Assembly: GCA_016710365.1 (NCBI GenBank) | Contig: JADJVW010000004.1 | Location: 175,732 to 239,731 of the forward strand | Length of the DNA stretch: 64,000 bases | Direction: 5' to 3' | DNA from: Candidatus Caldilinea saccharophila | GTDB taxonomy: Bacteria; Chloroflexota; Anaerolineae; Caldilineales; Caldilineaceae | Shown: positions 45,559-55,466 of the stretch, piece after piece | Position numbering within the stretch: position 1 is the first letter of the stretch | Layout of the letters: each line of letters begins with the position of its first letter | Program-made: the position numbers and the translations under genes | Notes under the pieces: generated by a model | The model's database searches: none | What the model was told of the DNA's origin: nothing | What the model saw: the letters and a program-made list of their open reading frames with translations, nothing else

Positions 45559-46800
45559 ATGACGGGTTTATCTGCCTTGTTGCTTTCTGGGGCCGAGTTC
45601 AAAGCCGATCCCTATCCGACTTACGCGCATCTGCGTGCATCGGCGCCGGTCTACTGCCGGGTGAGCCGGGATCGCGCGGCGGCCATGTGGTTTCTCACCC
45701 GCTATGACGATGTTGCCGCTGCGCTGCGCGCCGACCAGTTATGGGTTAAGGATGCTGACGCCACGTTGACTGTCGCAGAACGCAGCGTCCGCCCCGCCGC
45801 GCCTGCCCTCTATCGGCTGTTGACGCACCACATGCTCAACACAGACGGCGACGCCCATGCACGGTTGCGCGCGCTGGTCAACAAGGCGTTCAGCGCACGC
45901 CAGGTGGAGCAACTGGAGCCGCGGCTGCGTGCGATTGCGCACACCCTGCTCGACCGCGTCGCCACGCGAGGCGCTATGGATTATATCGACGATTTCGCTC
46001 TTCCTTTTTCCATTGCTGTGATTGCCGAACTGCTGGGCATCCCCAGCCGCGACCGCCACCGTTTTCGCGCCTGGTCACACATCCTGGTGTCTCCTTCCGT
46101 CGACGCCGCACGCAACGAGCGCAAGACCGCACGCCTCGCCCAGGTGATGAACGACTTTGTGACCTATCTGCAAGGGATCTTTGCAGAACGGCGCCGCACG
46201 CCTCAGCCCGACCTGATCACAAGCCTGCTGGAGGCCGAGGAAGCCGGCGACCGCTTGAGCACGGAAGAGTTGTTCAGCATGATTTTGCTGCTGACGGTCG
46301 TGGGACATGAAACGTCTGTCTTTCTACTGGCCAACCAGACGCTGACGTTGCTGGCGCATCCGCAGGCGTTAGCGGCCATCGGCGCGGACCGCGGCTTGCG
46401 CGCCCCGATGATCGAAGAGGTGATCCGCTATGACGGGCCGGTGGAACGCGCGACGATGCGTTTTGCCGCCGAAGACATCACGTTGCACGGTGCGAACATT
46501 CACCGCGGCGATGCCGTCAGCCTGGTGCTGGCGTCCGCGCATCGCGATGCATGCGCCTTCGACCATGCGGATACGTATGACCTGACGCGCAGCGGCGCAC
46601 GTCACCTGGGCTTTGGGCTGGGCGCACACTATTGTCTGGGCGCGCCGCTGGCGCGGTTGGAAGCGCGTGTGGCGCTTGACGCTCTGTTGGAGCGCTTGCC
46701 GAACGTCCAGCTCGCCGCACCGCGCGACCAACTGCGCTGGCAGACAAATCCAATCGTGCGCGGCCCCAAACGGCTGCCCCTGCGATGGGAAACGCGATAG
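45559..46800 (+). CDS. Cytochrome P450
   Basis: A 413-residue soluble bacterial P450 monooxygenase. The heme-binding Cys is in GFGLGAHYCLGAPLARLE, the ExxR pair is in EEVIRYDGPVE, and the I-helix reads LLLTVVGHETSVFLL, with the usual acid-alcohol pair as E-T. Such enzymes hydroxylate small organic molecules and need a separate ferredoxin and reductase, none of which is adjacent. The gene precedes the signalling block by about 90 bp. Confidence 0.95.
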   Translation: MTGLSALLLSGAEFKADPYPTYAHLRASAPVYCRVSRDRAAAMWFLTRYDDVAAALRADQLWVKDADATLTVAERSVRPAAPALYRLLTHHMLNTDGDAHARLRALVNKAFSARQVEQLEPRLRAIAHTLLDRVATRGAMDYIDDFALPFSIAVIAELLGIPSRDRHRFRAWSHILVSPSVDAARNERKTARLAQVMNDFVTYLQGIFAERRRTPQPDLITSLLEAEEAGDRLSTEELFSMILLLTVVGHETSVFLLANQTLTLLAHPQALAAIGADRGLRAPMIEEVIRYDGPVERATMRFAAEDITLHGANIHRGDAVSLVLASAHRDACAFDHADTYDLTRSGARHLGFGLGAHYCLGAPLARLEARVALDALLERLPNVQLAAPRDQLRWQTNPIVRGPKRLPLRWETR

Positions 46801-46892
46801 AGCTATGCGTCCACAAAAGTTTCCGCCACTTTCTCCACTCTGTGATATACTCACCGGTCGAAAGAGTAAAGGACCGGCGTAGATAATCACCC

Positions 46893-48460
46893 ATGCAGGA
46901 TTTGCTTGCCCCACCCACATCGCAACCAGATGACCGTCTTGGTCGCTTTCTGTGGCGTCTTATCGAGGCTTCGCCGGTGGCGGTGGTGGCTGTCGATCAG
47001 GATGGCGCGATTCTCTATGCCAACCAAAAACTGGCCAAGATGTTCCACTATGCAGTCAACGATCTGATAGGGCATCCTATCGAAATATTGATTCCCGAAC
47101 GTTATCGCAGCGACCATCGCCTCTATCGCAATCTGTTTGCCGAAAACCCTCACGTCCGGCCGATGGGCTCGGGGTTGGACTTGGCGGGAAGACGCAGCGA
47201 CGGGAGCGAGTTTCCAATCGAGGTGGGGCTGAGCCATTTCCGCGCCGATGATGTCCTGATGGTGTTGGGTTCGATTACCGACATCACGCGGCGCAAGCAG
47301 ACCGAAGAGCTTCTCGAACGACGCGTCGAGGAGCGCACGCATGAGATCGACCGTCGGCGCCGGGTTGCTGACAGTTTGCGCGACATTCTGCAAGTGCTCA
47401 ACTCCAACCGCCCGCTCCAGAAAATTCTGGATATCATCGTGGCGCAGGCGCGCGAGCTATTGCGCGCTGACGCCAGCGCTATCTATCAGCTCCATGAAGG
47501 CGACAGACCACTCAGCTTTCAAGCCGGCGTCGGCATTTCGCCAGCACAACTCACCGCACTCTATGACACCGCATCGCTCAAATCCGCTGACGCTTACGTG
47601 AAAGGGCAACATGCGCCGCTCGGCAATAGCGCAAGCGGCGCGCCGATACTTCGCGTGGATGGGGACGATTACTGTGCGCAACTGGCCGTACCGCTAAAGC
47701 TGAAAGATGAGATCTATGGTGGCTTGATGCTCTACTATCGGGAGCCGCGCAAATTTTCTACGGAAGAGATCGAGCTGGCGGTCATGTTTGGCGACCAGGC
47801 CGCGCTGCGATTGAGAATGCACGGCTGCGCGTGCAGGCGGAGCGCGCCGCCGTCGCGGCTGAACGCAACCGCATTGCCCGCGACCTGCACGACTCTGTGA
47901 CGCAGACGCTCTTTTCAGCCAGCCTGATTGCGGAGGTGCTGCCGCGCCTGATGCAGCGCCAGCCGGACGAAAGTATGCGTCGCCTCGAAGAATTGCGCCA
48001 ACTGACGCGCGGCGCCCTCGCCGAGATGCGCACGCTGCTGCTGGAGCTGCGGCCGGCGACGTTGATGGAAGTCAGCATTGAAGAGCTGCTGCGCCAGTTG
48101 ACGGAGGCCGCACGCGGGCGCGCACGGATTCCGATCGAGACATCGGTCACCAGCGCTATGCCCCTTCCCCCCGCGATCAAGGTGGCATTTTATTATGTGG
48201 CGCAGGAGGCATTGAATAATGTCACCAAACATGCGCGCGCCAGCCACGTCCAGGTGACGTTGTCCGTGCAGCCGGAACAATCGACGCTGACGATTCGCGA
48301 CGACGGCCAGGGTTTCGACCTCGCCAGCGTGCCGCCCGAACATTTGGGGCTGGCGATCATGCGGGAACGTGCGGAGGCAATCGGCGCCACCCTGACCATC
48401 GACAGCACAGCCGGGGCCGGCACTTCGGTAAATCTCTTTATGGGCGTCAAAAGATGGTAA
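46893..48460 (+). CDS. PAS-GAF sensor histidine kinase, NarL-type (one frameshift)
   Basis: A cytoplasmic sensor kinase of about 522 residues. A PAS domain (about 25-140; VVAVDQDGAILYANQKLAKM) is followed by a coiled linker, a GAF domain (about 165-300) and, after a one-base loss near 47806-47808, the HisKA_3 domain with the phosphorylated His in IARDLHDSVTQTLF. The ATPase has EALNNVTKHARA and IRDDGQGFD. It is 9 bp upstream of its likely partner, the LuxR-type response regulator. The signal is unknown; a redox ligand is possible given the flavoprotein downstream. Confidence 0.92.
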
Positions 48461-48469
48461 AGCGAGCTG

Positions 48470-49168
48470 ATGGGTAAAACAATTTTTACAGACGATGAAG
48501 CAACGCCTCGCCCCTCGATTCGCGTCATGGTGGTGGACGACCATGCCGTCGTGCGCGGGGGGTTGACGACCTTCTTGCTGGCCTACGACGATTTGGAGCT
48601 GGTAGGCGAGGCCGCGAACGGTTTGGAGGCGCTCACCGTAGCTGAACGCTGTCAGCCCGATGTGGTGCTGATGGATCTGATGATGCCGGAAATGGATGGC
48701 GCCACCGCTACCCGTCTGTTGCGCGAAAAACATCCGAACATCCAGGTAATCGCACTGACAAGTTTCAAAGAGGATGACCTCGTGCAAGGCGTGCTGTCGG
48801 CTGGCGCCATCGGCTATCTGCTCAAAAATGTGTCCGCCGACGAACTGGTGAGCGCCATTCGCTCCGCGCGCGCCGGCCGGCCCACCTTGGCGCCGGAGGC
48901 GACGCGGGCGCTGATCCACAGCGCCACCCACACTCGCCAGCAGCCGCTTGGGTACGATCTGACCGAGCGCGAGCGCGACGTTCTGGCGCTGATGGTAACG
49001 GGGATGAACAACAGCGAAATTGCCGACAAATTAGTAGTCAGCCGCTCCACGATCAAATATCACGTGAGCAATATCCTTTCCAAACTGCAGGCAACCACTC
49101 GCACCGAGGCCGTGGCCTATGCTCTCCAGCAAAACCTGGTCACCTACCCCAAAGGGCCTGCATTGTAG
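48470..49168 (+). CDS. LuxR/NarL-family response regulator
   Basis: A 232-residue two-domain regulator. The receiver (about 17-135) has DDH and the phosphorylation Asp in VLMDLMMPEMDG; the output is a LuxR HTH (LTERERDVLALMVTGMNNSEIADKL). It is encoded 9 bp after the kinase and would be phosphorylated by it. Confidence 0.95.
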   Translation: MGKTIFTDDEATPRPSIRVMVVDDHAVVRGGLTTFLLAYDDLELVGEAANGLEALTVAERCQPDVVLMDLMMPEMDGATATRLLREKHPNIQVIALTSFKEDDLVQGVLSAGAIGYLLKNVSADELVSAIRSARAGRPTLAPEATRALIHSATHTRQQPLGYDLTERERDVLALMVTGMNNSEIADKLVVSRSTIKYHVSNILSKLQATTRTEAVAYALQQNLVTYPKGPAL

Positions 49169-49343
49169 CCGGAAATATGACTGTGCAGGCTCCCGCCAGC
49201 CTGTTCCTGGTCAGTTGACTAGGGAACGGACTACACAGGCGGCAAACGCAAGTCTCGCCCGCTGTATAGCCATTCTCGCCCCAAACAGTTGTAAACTCGT
49301 TCGGTAGGGCGAGTCTGTACGCCAGACCTGGGGAGAATTCCGT

Positions 49344-49718
49344 ATGCACGTTTTGCTGGCCGATGACCAGCCAACGCTCCGTTCAGCTGTGCGTTTTCTG
49401 CTGGAACAGGAGCCGGATGTTTTAATCGTAGCCGAGGCGACCGACGTCGCAAGTCTGCTCGCGTGCACTGCGGAATTGCGCCCCGACCTTCTTCTCCTGG
49501 ATTGGGAACTCCCGGGTTTGAACACTACAGGAAGTACGCGTCTTGTGATAAACTCCTTGTACGCCAGTTGCCCAAGCCTGCACATCATCGTGCTCAGCGG
49601 ACGGCCGGAGGCCAGCCGTCACGCGCTGGCAGCCGGCGCCAGTGCCTTTGTCAGTAAAGCCGACCCACCAGAGCGCCTGCTGGCTGCGCTTCGCCGGGTC
49701 AAGACGAAGAGTGAGTGA
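49344..49718 (+). CDS. Stand-alone receiver-domain protein
   Basis: A 124-residue CheY-like protein with no output domain. It has the acidic pair (LADDQP) and the phospho-Asp in LLLLDWELPG; the signalling Lys is in FVSKADPP. It lies between the response regulator and the flavoprotein, 6 bp before the latter, so it probably acts in the same circuit by protein contact. Confidence 0.9.
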   Translation: MHVLLADDQPTLRSAVRFLLEQEPDVLIVAEATDVASLLACTAELRPDLLLLDWELPGLNTTGSTRLVINSLYASCPSLHIIVLSGRPEASRHALAAGASAFVSKADPPERLLAALRRVKTKSE

Positions 49719-49724
49719 CTCTAT

Positions 49725-50657
49725 ATGACCGATCGATTCGATGCAGTCGTCCTGGGTGGCGGGCCGGCCGGCTTGGCGGCTGCCGCCTATTTACTCTACG
49801 CACAATTGAACGTCGCCTTAGTCAGCCCGGACTTGGGCGGCAAGGTTTCCTATCCGTTTGCTTTACGCGATGTGCCGCGTCAGGACACGGTCTGGGGGGC
49901 GACGCTCGTGCATGAATTGGCGCAACGCGTCTCTGCGGGGTTGCACCATCACGTGCAGGACACGGTCGATAGCGTAGAGCGTCTTGAGGATGGCGCTTTT
50001 CGGCTGGCGCTTAGCGACGGCAACGCCATCGAAGGAACGACGGTGGTCGTTTGCACCGGCGTGCGCGCGCAAAGGCTCTTCGTAGAAGGGGAGGGGAAGT
50101 ATTGGGGCAAGGGGCTAAGCTACTCGGCGATCTCTCATGCGCCGATTTTCGCGGGTCGCGATGTTGCCGTTATTGGCGGCGGTGAACGCTCTATCGCTGC
50201 GTTGCAGATTCTGATTCCGCTGGCGAGTCACGTCGACTACATTGAGGCGCGCCCGCAGCCGGTTGCCGACCGCGTCCAGGCCGACGCCGTCTTGAGCTAT
50301 CCGCGCGTCAACGTGTTTCGTGGCTGGGAAGTGCAGCAAGTGGTTGGCGACGAGTTTGTGACTGGCATCGATCTCGTTGGCATCAACGGCGAGGTGCGCA
50401 CGGTGGCAACGGAGGGCATCTTTGTGCAGTTCGGCTTGCTCCCCAACAACGCAGCAGTGCGCACTCTGGTGGAGCTGGATCGAAACGGGCACATCGTCAT
50501 CGACGAAAACTGCGCCACGAATACGCCAGGGTTATTTGCCGCCGGCGATGTGACCACCGTCTATGCGGAACAGGTGCCGGTCTCGATCGGCGAAGGCGCT
50601 AAAGCGGGCCTGTCCGCCTGGCAGTTTGTGGCGTCTAAGGCGTTCAAGCTCGATTGA
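49725..50657 (+). CDS. Thioredoxin-reductase-like flavoprotein lacking the CxxC
   Basis: A 310-residue FAD/NAD(P)-binding protein of the thioredoxin reductase fold: FAD motif VVLGGGPAGLAAAAYL, NAD(P) motif VAVIGGGERSIAA and FAD tail NTPGLFAAGDVTT. Where thioredoxin reductase has CATC it has SAIS (in LSYSAISHAPIF), so it cannot reduce thioredoxin by the usual route. It may be a ferredoxin/NADP reductase-like or a sensing flavoprotein. It follows the receiver protein by 6 bp, which ties it to the signalling block. Confidence 0.88.
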   Translation: MTDRFDAVVLGGGPAGLAAAAYLLYAQLNVALVSPDLGGKVSYPFALRDVPRQDTVWGATLVHELAQRVSAGLHHHVQDTVDSVERLEDGAFRLALSDGNAIEGTTVVVCTGVRAQRLFVEGEGKYWGKGLSYSAISHAPIFAGRDVAVIGGGERSIAALQILIPLASHVDYIEARPQPVADRVQADAVLSYPRVNVFRGWEVQQVVGDEFVTGIDLVGINGEVRTVATEGIFVQFGLLPNNAAVRTLVELDRNGHIVIDENCATNTPGLFAAGDVTTVYAEQVPVSIGEGAKAGLSAWQFVASKAFKLD

Positions 50658-50686
50658 GCGCGCGTGGTGAAGCGTGTTAGGAGCTT

Positions 50687-50743
50687 GCCACAGAGAACGC
50701 AAAGCACAGGGTGATGTACTTTCTTCTTTGCGTCCTTTGTGGC
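50687..50743. repeat. Inverted repeat of the CTTTGTG family
   Basis: Arms 50687-50704 (GCCACAGAGAACGCAAAG) and 50726-50743 match 16 of 18 bases. A third relative of the elements at 3816 and 43076, sitting after the flavoprotein gene. Confidence 0.65.
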
Positions 50744-50801
50744 TGATCGACTTTTTTCCAGGAAAGCCCCCAAAGTTCCTGATGACCCCCTGCTTGTTCG
50801 G

Positions 50802-51095
50802 CTACAGCTTGAGCAGACAATTCTCTGAGTCGTGCTCGCTGGCCTCGAAGCCGTCGGCGTCGCTGTCGTTGGACCAGAGACCATCGGCGCTGTAATAGCG
50901 AAACCGGTAGATCTTCCCTGCATCCAACGTGACTGAGGCGCTGCAGGAACCGTTGCGGCGCTTCACCAGCTTGGTGGCGGATGCATCCCAGTGATTGAAA
51001 TCCCCCACCACAGAGACAGCCGGTTGTCCTTCCTCGTAAGGAAGCACAAAAGTCACTTTGACCTTTCCTTCCCCTTCATTTGCTCGCTTGATCAT
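50802..51095 (-). CDS. Isoamylase N-terminal / CBM48-like small protein
   Basis: A 97-residue protein made of one AMPK-beta/CBM48-type sandwich: KVKVTFVLPYEEG, VSVVGDFNHWDASAT and YRFRYYSADGLWSND. Such domains bind glycogen-like glucans and normally precede a catalytic domain; here the domain stands alone. It may be a glycogen-binding adaptor. No glycogen enzyme is nearby. Confidence 0.85.
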   Translation of the reverse strand: MIKRANEGEGKVKVTFVLPYEEGQPAVSVVGDFNHWDASATKLVKRRNGSCSASVTLDAGKIYRFRYYSADGLWSNDSDADGFEASEHDSENCLLKL

Positions 51096-51298
51096 CTTCT
51101 TTTCTCACTTTCATACGCCGATGCGCTTTTATCCAATCGGTGAGCGGCGCACAGGCTCCTTTTGCACTTATTATGCTCGGCTGGACGGTCGATTGCCATC
51201 CAGCTTTGGCACAGCGGTTGATAGTAACAAAGCACGGGTCGATTGCCAAATGGGGAGAGGTGTGTAATTTATGTCATGCGCAGACATGCTGCAGGCGC

Positions 51299-52689
51299 TC
51301 AATGGGTCGGCGGCTTCCCTGGATCGAGGATCTGCGTGGCTTTTGCCGTGTGCATCTCCTCCCCAATCAGGACGATGTCCTGGCGCGGGAAGGGGATGAC
51401 AATTTTGTGCAAGGCAAAGGCGTCGCGCACCATCTGATAAAGCTCGCTCTTGACACGGAACGAACTGCTAAACTCGCGCACATAGCCAAAGGCAAGATAG
51501 TGGATGCTGTACGGGTCCATCGTCGTGACCAGCACGCCAGGCGCCGGGTCTGATACGATCAACGGGTGGCGCTGCACCGTCTCCAGCAGAATGCGTTCGG
51601 CGACATCCAGATCGCTGTCATAGGCAACGCCGATATTGAGCGTGACGCGTGCCATGCGGTCGGAGTAGGTCATCGCCAGCACCGGCTTGGTCATAAGTTC
51701 CTTGTTCGGTACAAAGATCTCGATACTGTCAGCAGTTTTGAGCACGGTGGCGCGCATGGCGACTTTGGTGACGGCGCCGCGCAAGCCCTGCACTTCGATG
51801 ATGTCGCCAGGGCGCACGATGCGCTCGAAGACGAGCACGATGCCGCTGACAAAGTTGCCAAAAAGCTCCTGCAAGCCAAAACCAAGCCCCACGGAAAGAC
51901 CACCGCCGATCCACGCCAGCGCGCCCAGGTCAACGCCCAGGATGCCGAGCGCAATCAACGCGCCCAGGCTGACGACGGCATAGCGCGTCACGTTGCTCAC
52001 CGTATTGGCGACATCGACCTCGGCGCCGCTGCGCACCATGAGTCTGGCCACCACGCTGCGCACCGCCCACCCCGCCAGCAACGCCAGCAGGATAGAAATC
52101 GCGGCGTTAAGGAGATCGCCAAGATTGATCGTCACATCCGCAAAAGTCAACAGGGCAATTTCGCCAATGCCAAGCGTCGAGAAAAGGATGCTGCGCGCAA
52201 TCAATAGAATCAGAATCCAGACGACAGGGCGCAGCACTTCTGTGGCGAAATGCTGCGATTTGTCTTCGGGCAGCGCGGCCAATACCATGCCAATCACGAA
52301 CCGGTAGCCCAGTAAGAGCCAGAAGATCGGCAAAAACGCATCGAGGAGGCCATAGGGCCAGCCGTTTTCCACAAACCGGTGGATGGCGCGCTGCGCAAGC
52401 AAGAGGAATAAGACGGGAAAGAGGACAAAATCCAACGCGCGCAGCCACCGAATCACACGCGTGCGCAATTTGGAAGGCGGCGGCGCGGGCGTCGCGCCGG
52501 ATTGACCGGAGGGGCGCTTCTCAAAACGTTTGAGAATGGCATCGACCAATTGGGCGCCAGCCACGCGCCCAGCAGAATCACCAGGATCAAACCGATCTGC
52601 CGCTGCACTGCCTCGCGTTCTAACATAATCAGCATGAGCCGCAGTTGTTCGCTGGCACGCTGAAAGAAGATCGAAAAATCGACAAACAT
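51299..52689 (-). CDS. MscS-family mechanosensitive channel (frameshift near the N-terminus)
   Basis: A channel of about 463 residues. From ATG 52689 a helical start and first spans are read; near 52551-52562 a one-base shift joins LGAWLA to the long frame. The pore helix and exit region follow family order: GLSVGLGFGLQELFGNFVSGIVLVF, then RPGDIIEVQGLRGAVTKV and FVPNKELM of the beta domain. It releases solutes on hypo-osmotic shock. It lies beside the twin-SBP lipoprotein and the K+ uptake genes. Confidence 0.9.
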
Positions 52690-52712
52690 AGTGACGCCTT
52701 TCTATCCGTTCT

Positions 52713-55223
52713 CTACTCGACCACTGGCGACGCAGTGGGAGCGCTGGTGGTCGGAGCGCCGCCGTTCAATCCGGACGGCGGCGCCGGAGGCATCGGCACT
52801 GTGGTGGGCGCGACGACGTCGGTGGGAGGCGCTCCCTCGGGCGGCGGCGTAATCGTCGGGCTGATTTCGGGCAGCAGGGTTGGCGTCGGCATCGGCGCGG
52901 GCGTTGGTACGATGATGCCATACTGCTCTGCTTCAGCCGCCAGTGCAGTGTACATCTGCGCCACTGCTTCGGCCGGTGCAACGCCGTCGGTGAATACGCT
53001 GCGATAAGCCGCGTTGCCCAGCGTCATCACGAGCGGCAACCAGGGCTGATCTTGCAGCAATTGCGCTGACTGGAGCTGATCCGCCGAGCGCATCACATTG
53101 GCATAGCGGTCGATAAGCACCGCACTATTGGCAGGCAAGAGCAGATGTCGTTGCAACAGTTCAGTCTGACCCGCGACGCTGGCCGTGTAATTCAGAAAGC
53201 GCGCCGCCAGCCTGGCCTGCCCATCAGCAATGCCGGCATCGACCATCAGCGCGTCGACCCAAGCCAAAGGACGGCCAGGCCCAGCCGGGCCTTCCGGCAT
53301 CAGCGCCACGCTTAGCTCATTTTTAGTGATTTTGAGCAACAGTTCGTTCTCTTGTTCCGCGGGCGCTACATAATAAGCGCTGTTGCGCTCAAAAAAGGTC
53401 TGCAACATTTCCTCGCGCGTAGCAGCGATGCGGATGCCAAAATTCTGCTGTGACTCTCGCAGCCAGGTCAGCCAATCTGTTAAGGCTTGGGGCGCAAGTG
53501 CAAACTGTCCATTGTCGTCGTACAGCCGCCCGCCAAAGGCGCCCAGCCCCCAGAACGACCATTCAAAATCACCATCCAGCATAATCGGCACGCCGGATTG
53601 AGCCTGGGCGCGCAGATCCGCCAGCGTGCCGGCGTCGTCGCGCACCAACGAACTGTTGTAGAAAAGCGTCTGCAAGTCGACAAAGATCGGCACGCCATAC
53701 AGCACGCCATCGATCCGCACCGCATCTACAGCCATCGGGCGCATCTGCTGTACCAGCGATGGGTCGATCAGGTCGGTGACTTCTTTCACGACGCCGGCGC
53801 CAGCCAGACTGCGCAATTGGCGGTGTGGCAAAAAGAAGAGATCCGCGCGCAACGTGCCATCGTCAAGACGCGCCTCTAAATCCGCCGGCGCGACACGCGT
53901 CAGGGTCAGTTTAATATTGGGACAAATTTCGGTGAATGCATCCACCAGGGTGCCCATGACCGCGGCATAGTTGCCGGTATCGAGCGTCAGCAGCGACAAG
54001 TCGCCGCTGTCTGTACACGCCGCCGTTATCTGAGAACTTGGGAAGCCAAAGTCTGCGACCAGGATCGCCTGTACGTTCGCCGCTGCTTCCGTTGCGCTTG
54101 TCAGGCCGGCCAGCGTCTGGTTATACGCATCCGCCAACACCGCGTACACGGCGCGGATATCGTCGCCGTTGTACCAGGGGATGGCCGTACGCGCCTGCGC
54201 CTGGACGGTTGCTACTTCCGGATATAACCCTTCGGAGATGCGCGTGCGCACGTTGGCAGGGACGACATTGGCCTCGCGCATCATGGCTGCCTGCTGGTCG
54301 CTGCTGGTGATGAAGCGCGCCAGATCGATCGATAAAGCAAGCTGGTTTGGCGATGACATGGAGTTAAACAGGAGCGCAGATGTTGTCAGCAGGGGGCCGG
54401 CGCTGCCCGCGGGGCCGGCGGGCAATTGGGCAAGTCCCAAGTCCGCGCCAAGCTGTTCGGTCAATAGATTGAGATCGCGCGAAGGGCCGATGTAATAAGG
54501 GATATCGCCTTCCAAGAAGCGATTGCGCAGGGCCTCGGTGTTATCGTCAGTAATGAAACCGGGCGTATCGCGCACCTGCTCCATCCACGTCAGCCAGTTG
54601 GCAATGCCGGCGGTGGCATCCTGTGGATTGCCTTCGCCATCAAGCAATTCGACGCCAAAGGCGCGTGCGCTCCACATGGCGTCGTTGAACTGGCTGTTCA
54701 TAAGGACGCGCTGCCCGCTGCTTGCCTCCTGCAGCAGTTGGTCAACCGTAACAGGCGGTTTCTCGACCAAGGCGCGGTTGTAATATTGAACCACTGTATC
54801 AACGGCTACAGGCAGCCCGTACAAGTTTTTATTGTAGCGCAGCGTCTGTAACGCAACAGTCAAATAGCGCGTCAGTTGGTCTTCAGCCAGTTGGTCGTTA
54901 ATTGGCGCCAGGGCGCCGGCGTCCGCCAGCATTGCCACATTTGCACTGTTGGTCAGCAGCAAATTTGGGCCCAGGCCAGAACGCGTGGCGCGCGCGAATT
55001 CATCTTCCATCGTGGCGCCCTGTTGCTGCACCAAAATATCGACGCCCGGATTGGCGCGCCGGTACCGATTGATCACATTGTTGAGCGCCGTTGCCTCTGG
55101 TTCAGCCAGGTTGTGCCAGAGCAGAATAGCGTCGCGAATCTGGATTGGATCGCCAGCCATTTCGCTGTTTGGGATACAACCAGCCAGCAGCAATCCAGTT
55201 GCCAATACAAAGGTCAGGCGCAA
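52713..55223 (-). CDS. Lipoprotein with two tandem extracellular solute-binding domains
   Basis: An 836-residue exported protein. I start at TTG 55223, which gives the signal MRLTFVLATGLLLAGC with a good lipobox; the frame is open further upstream, so the start is uncertain. Two maltose-binding-protein-like (SBP_bac_1) domains follow: the first about 35-430 (ILLWHNLAEPEATALN), the second about 440-790, each with IPYYIGPS or SAYYVAPA-type repeats and a LAxFLxY/FI close. A Pro/Thr-rich tail ends the protein. No permease or ATPase of an ABC importer is adjacent. It is 23 bp upstream of mscS and probably co-transcribed. Confidence 0.85.
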   Translation of the reverse strand: MRLTFVLATGLLLAGCIPNSEMAGDPIQIRDAILLWHNLAEPEATALNNVINRYRRANPGVDILVQQQGATMEDEFARATRSGLGPNLLLTNSANVAMLADAGALAPINDQLAEDQLTRYLTVALQTLRYNKNLYGLPVAVDTVVQYYNRALVEKPPVTVDQLLQEASSGQRVLMNSQFNDAMWSARAFGVELLDGEGNPQDATAGIANWLTWMEQVRDTPGFITDDNTEALRNRFLEGDIPYYIGPSRDLNLLTEQLGADLGLAQLPAGPAGSAGPLLTTSALLFNSMSSPNQLALSIDLARFITSSDQQAAMMREANVVPANVRTRISEGLYPEVATVQAQARTAIPWYNGDDIRAVYAVLADAYNQTLAGLTSATEAAANVQAILVADFGFPSSQITAACTDSGDLSLLTLDTGNYAAVMGTLVDAFTEICPNIKLTLTRVAPADLEARLDDGTLRADLFFLPHRQLRSLAGAGVVKEVTDLIDPSLVQQMRPMAVDAVRIDGVLYGVPIFVDLQTLFYNSSLVRDDAGTLADLRAQAQSGVPIMLDGDFEWSFWGLGAFGGRLYDDNGQFALAPQALTDWLTWLRESQQNFGIRIAATREEMLQTFFERNSAYYVAPAEQENELLLKITKNELSVALMPEGPAGPGRPLAWVDALMVDAGIADGQARLAARFLNYTASVAGQTELLQRHLLLPANSAVLIDRYANVMRSADQLQSAQLLQDQPWLPLVMTLGNAAYRSVFTDGVAPAEAVAQMYTALAAEAEQYGIIVPTPAPMPTPTLLPEISPTITPPPEGAPPTDVVAPTTVPMPPAPPSGLNGGAPTTSAPTASPVVE

Positions 55224-55466
55224 CAGACAAAGACGTCCAACCCTCCAAAAGATGAAAATCGAGAAAATTGTCCAAAAGTCATGGAGGACAATTTTACCAT
55301 AGCGGCCTCGAACAAGCCGATTCGTCGCTGCTATCCTGCTAGCCGACTGCGCCCCACGCCCCCCAAAAAACCTGGGGCAGGCTCTTGCTGTCCGAGCCGG
55401 CCCCAGCATGAGGGCTTTTCTGCGCTTGCTTTTGCCCCATGAATTGCGTCTAGTCACCGCGGTGTG

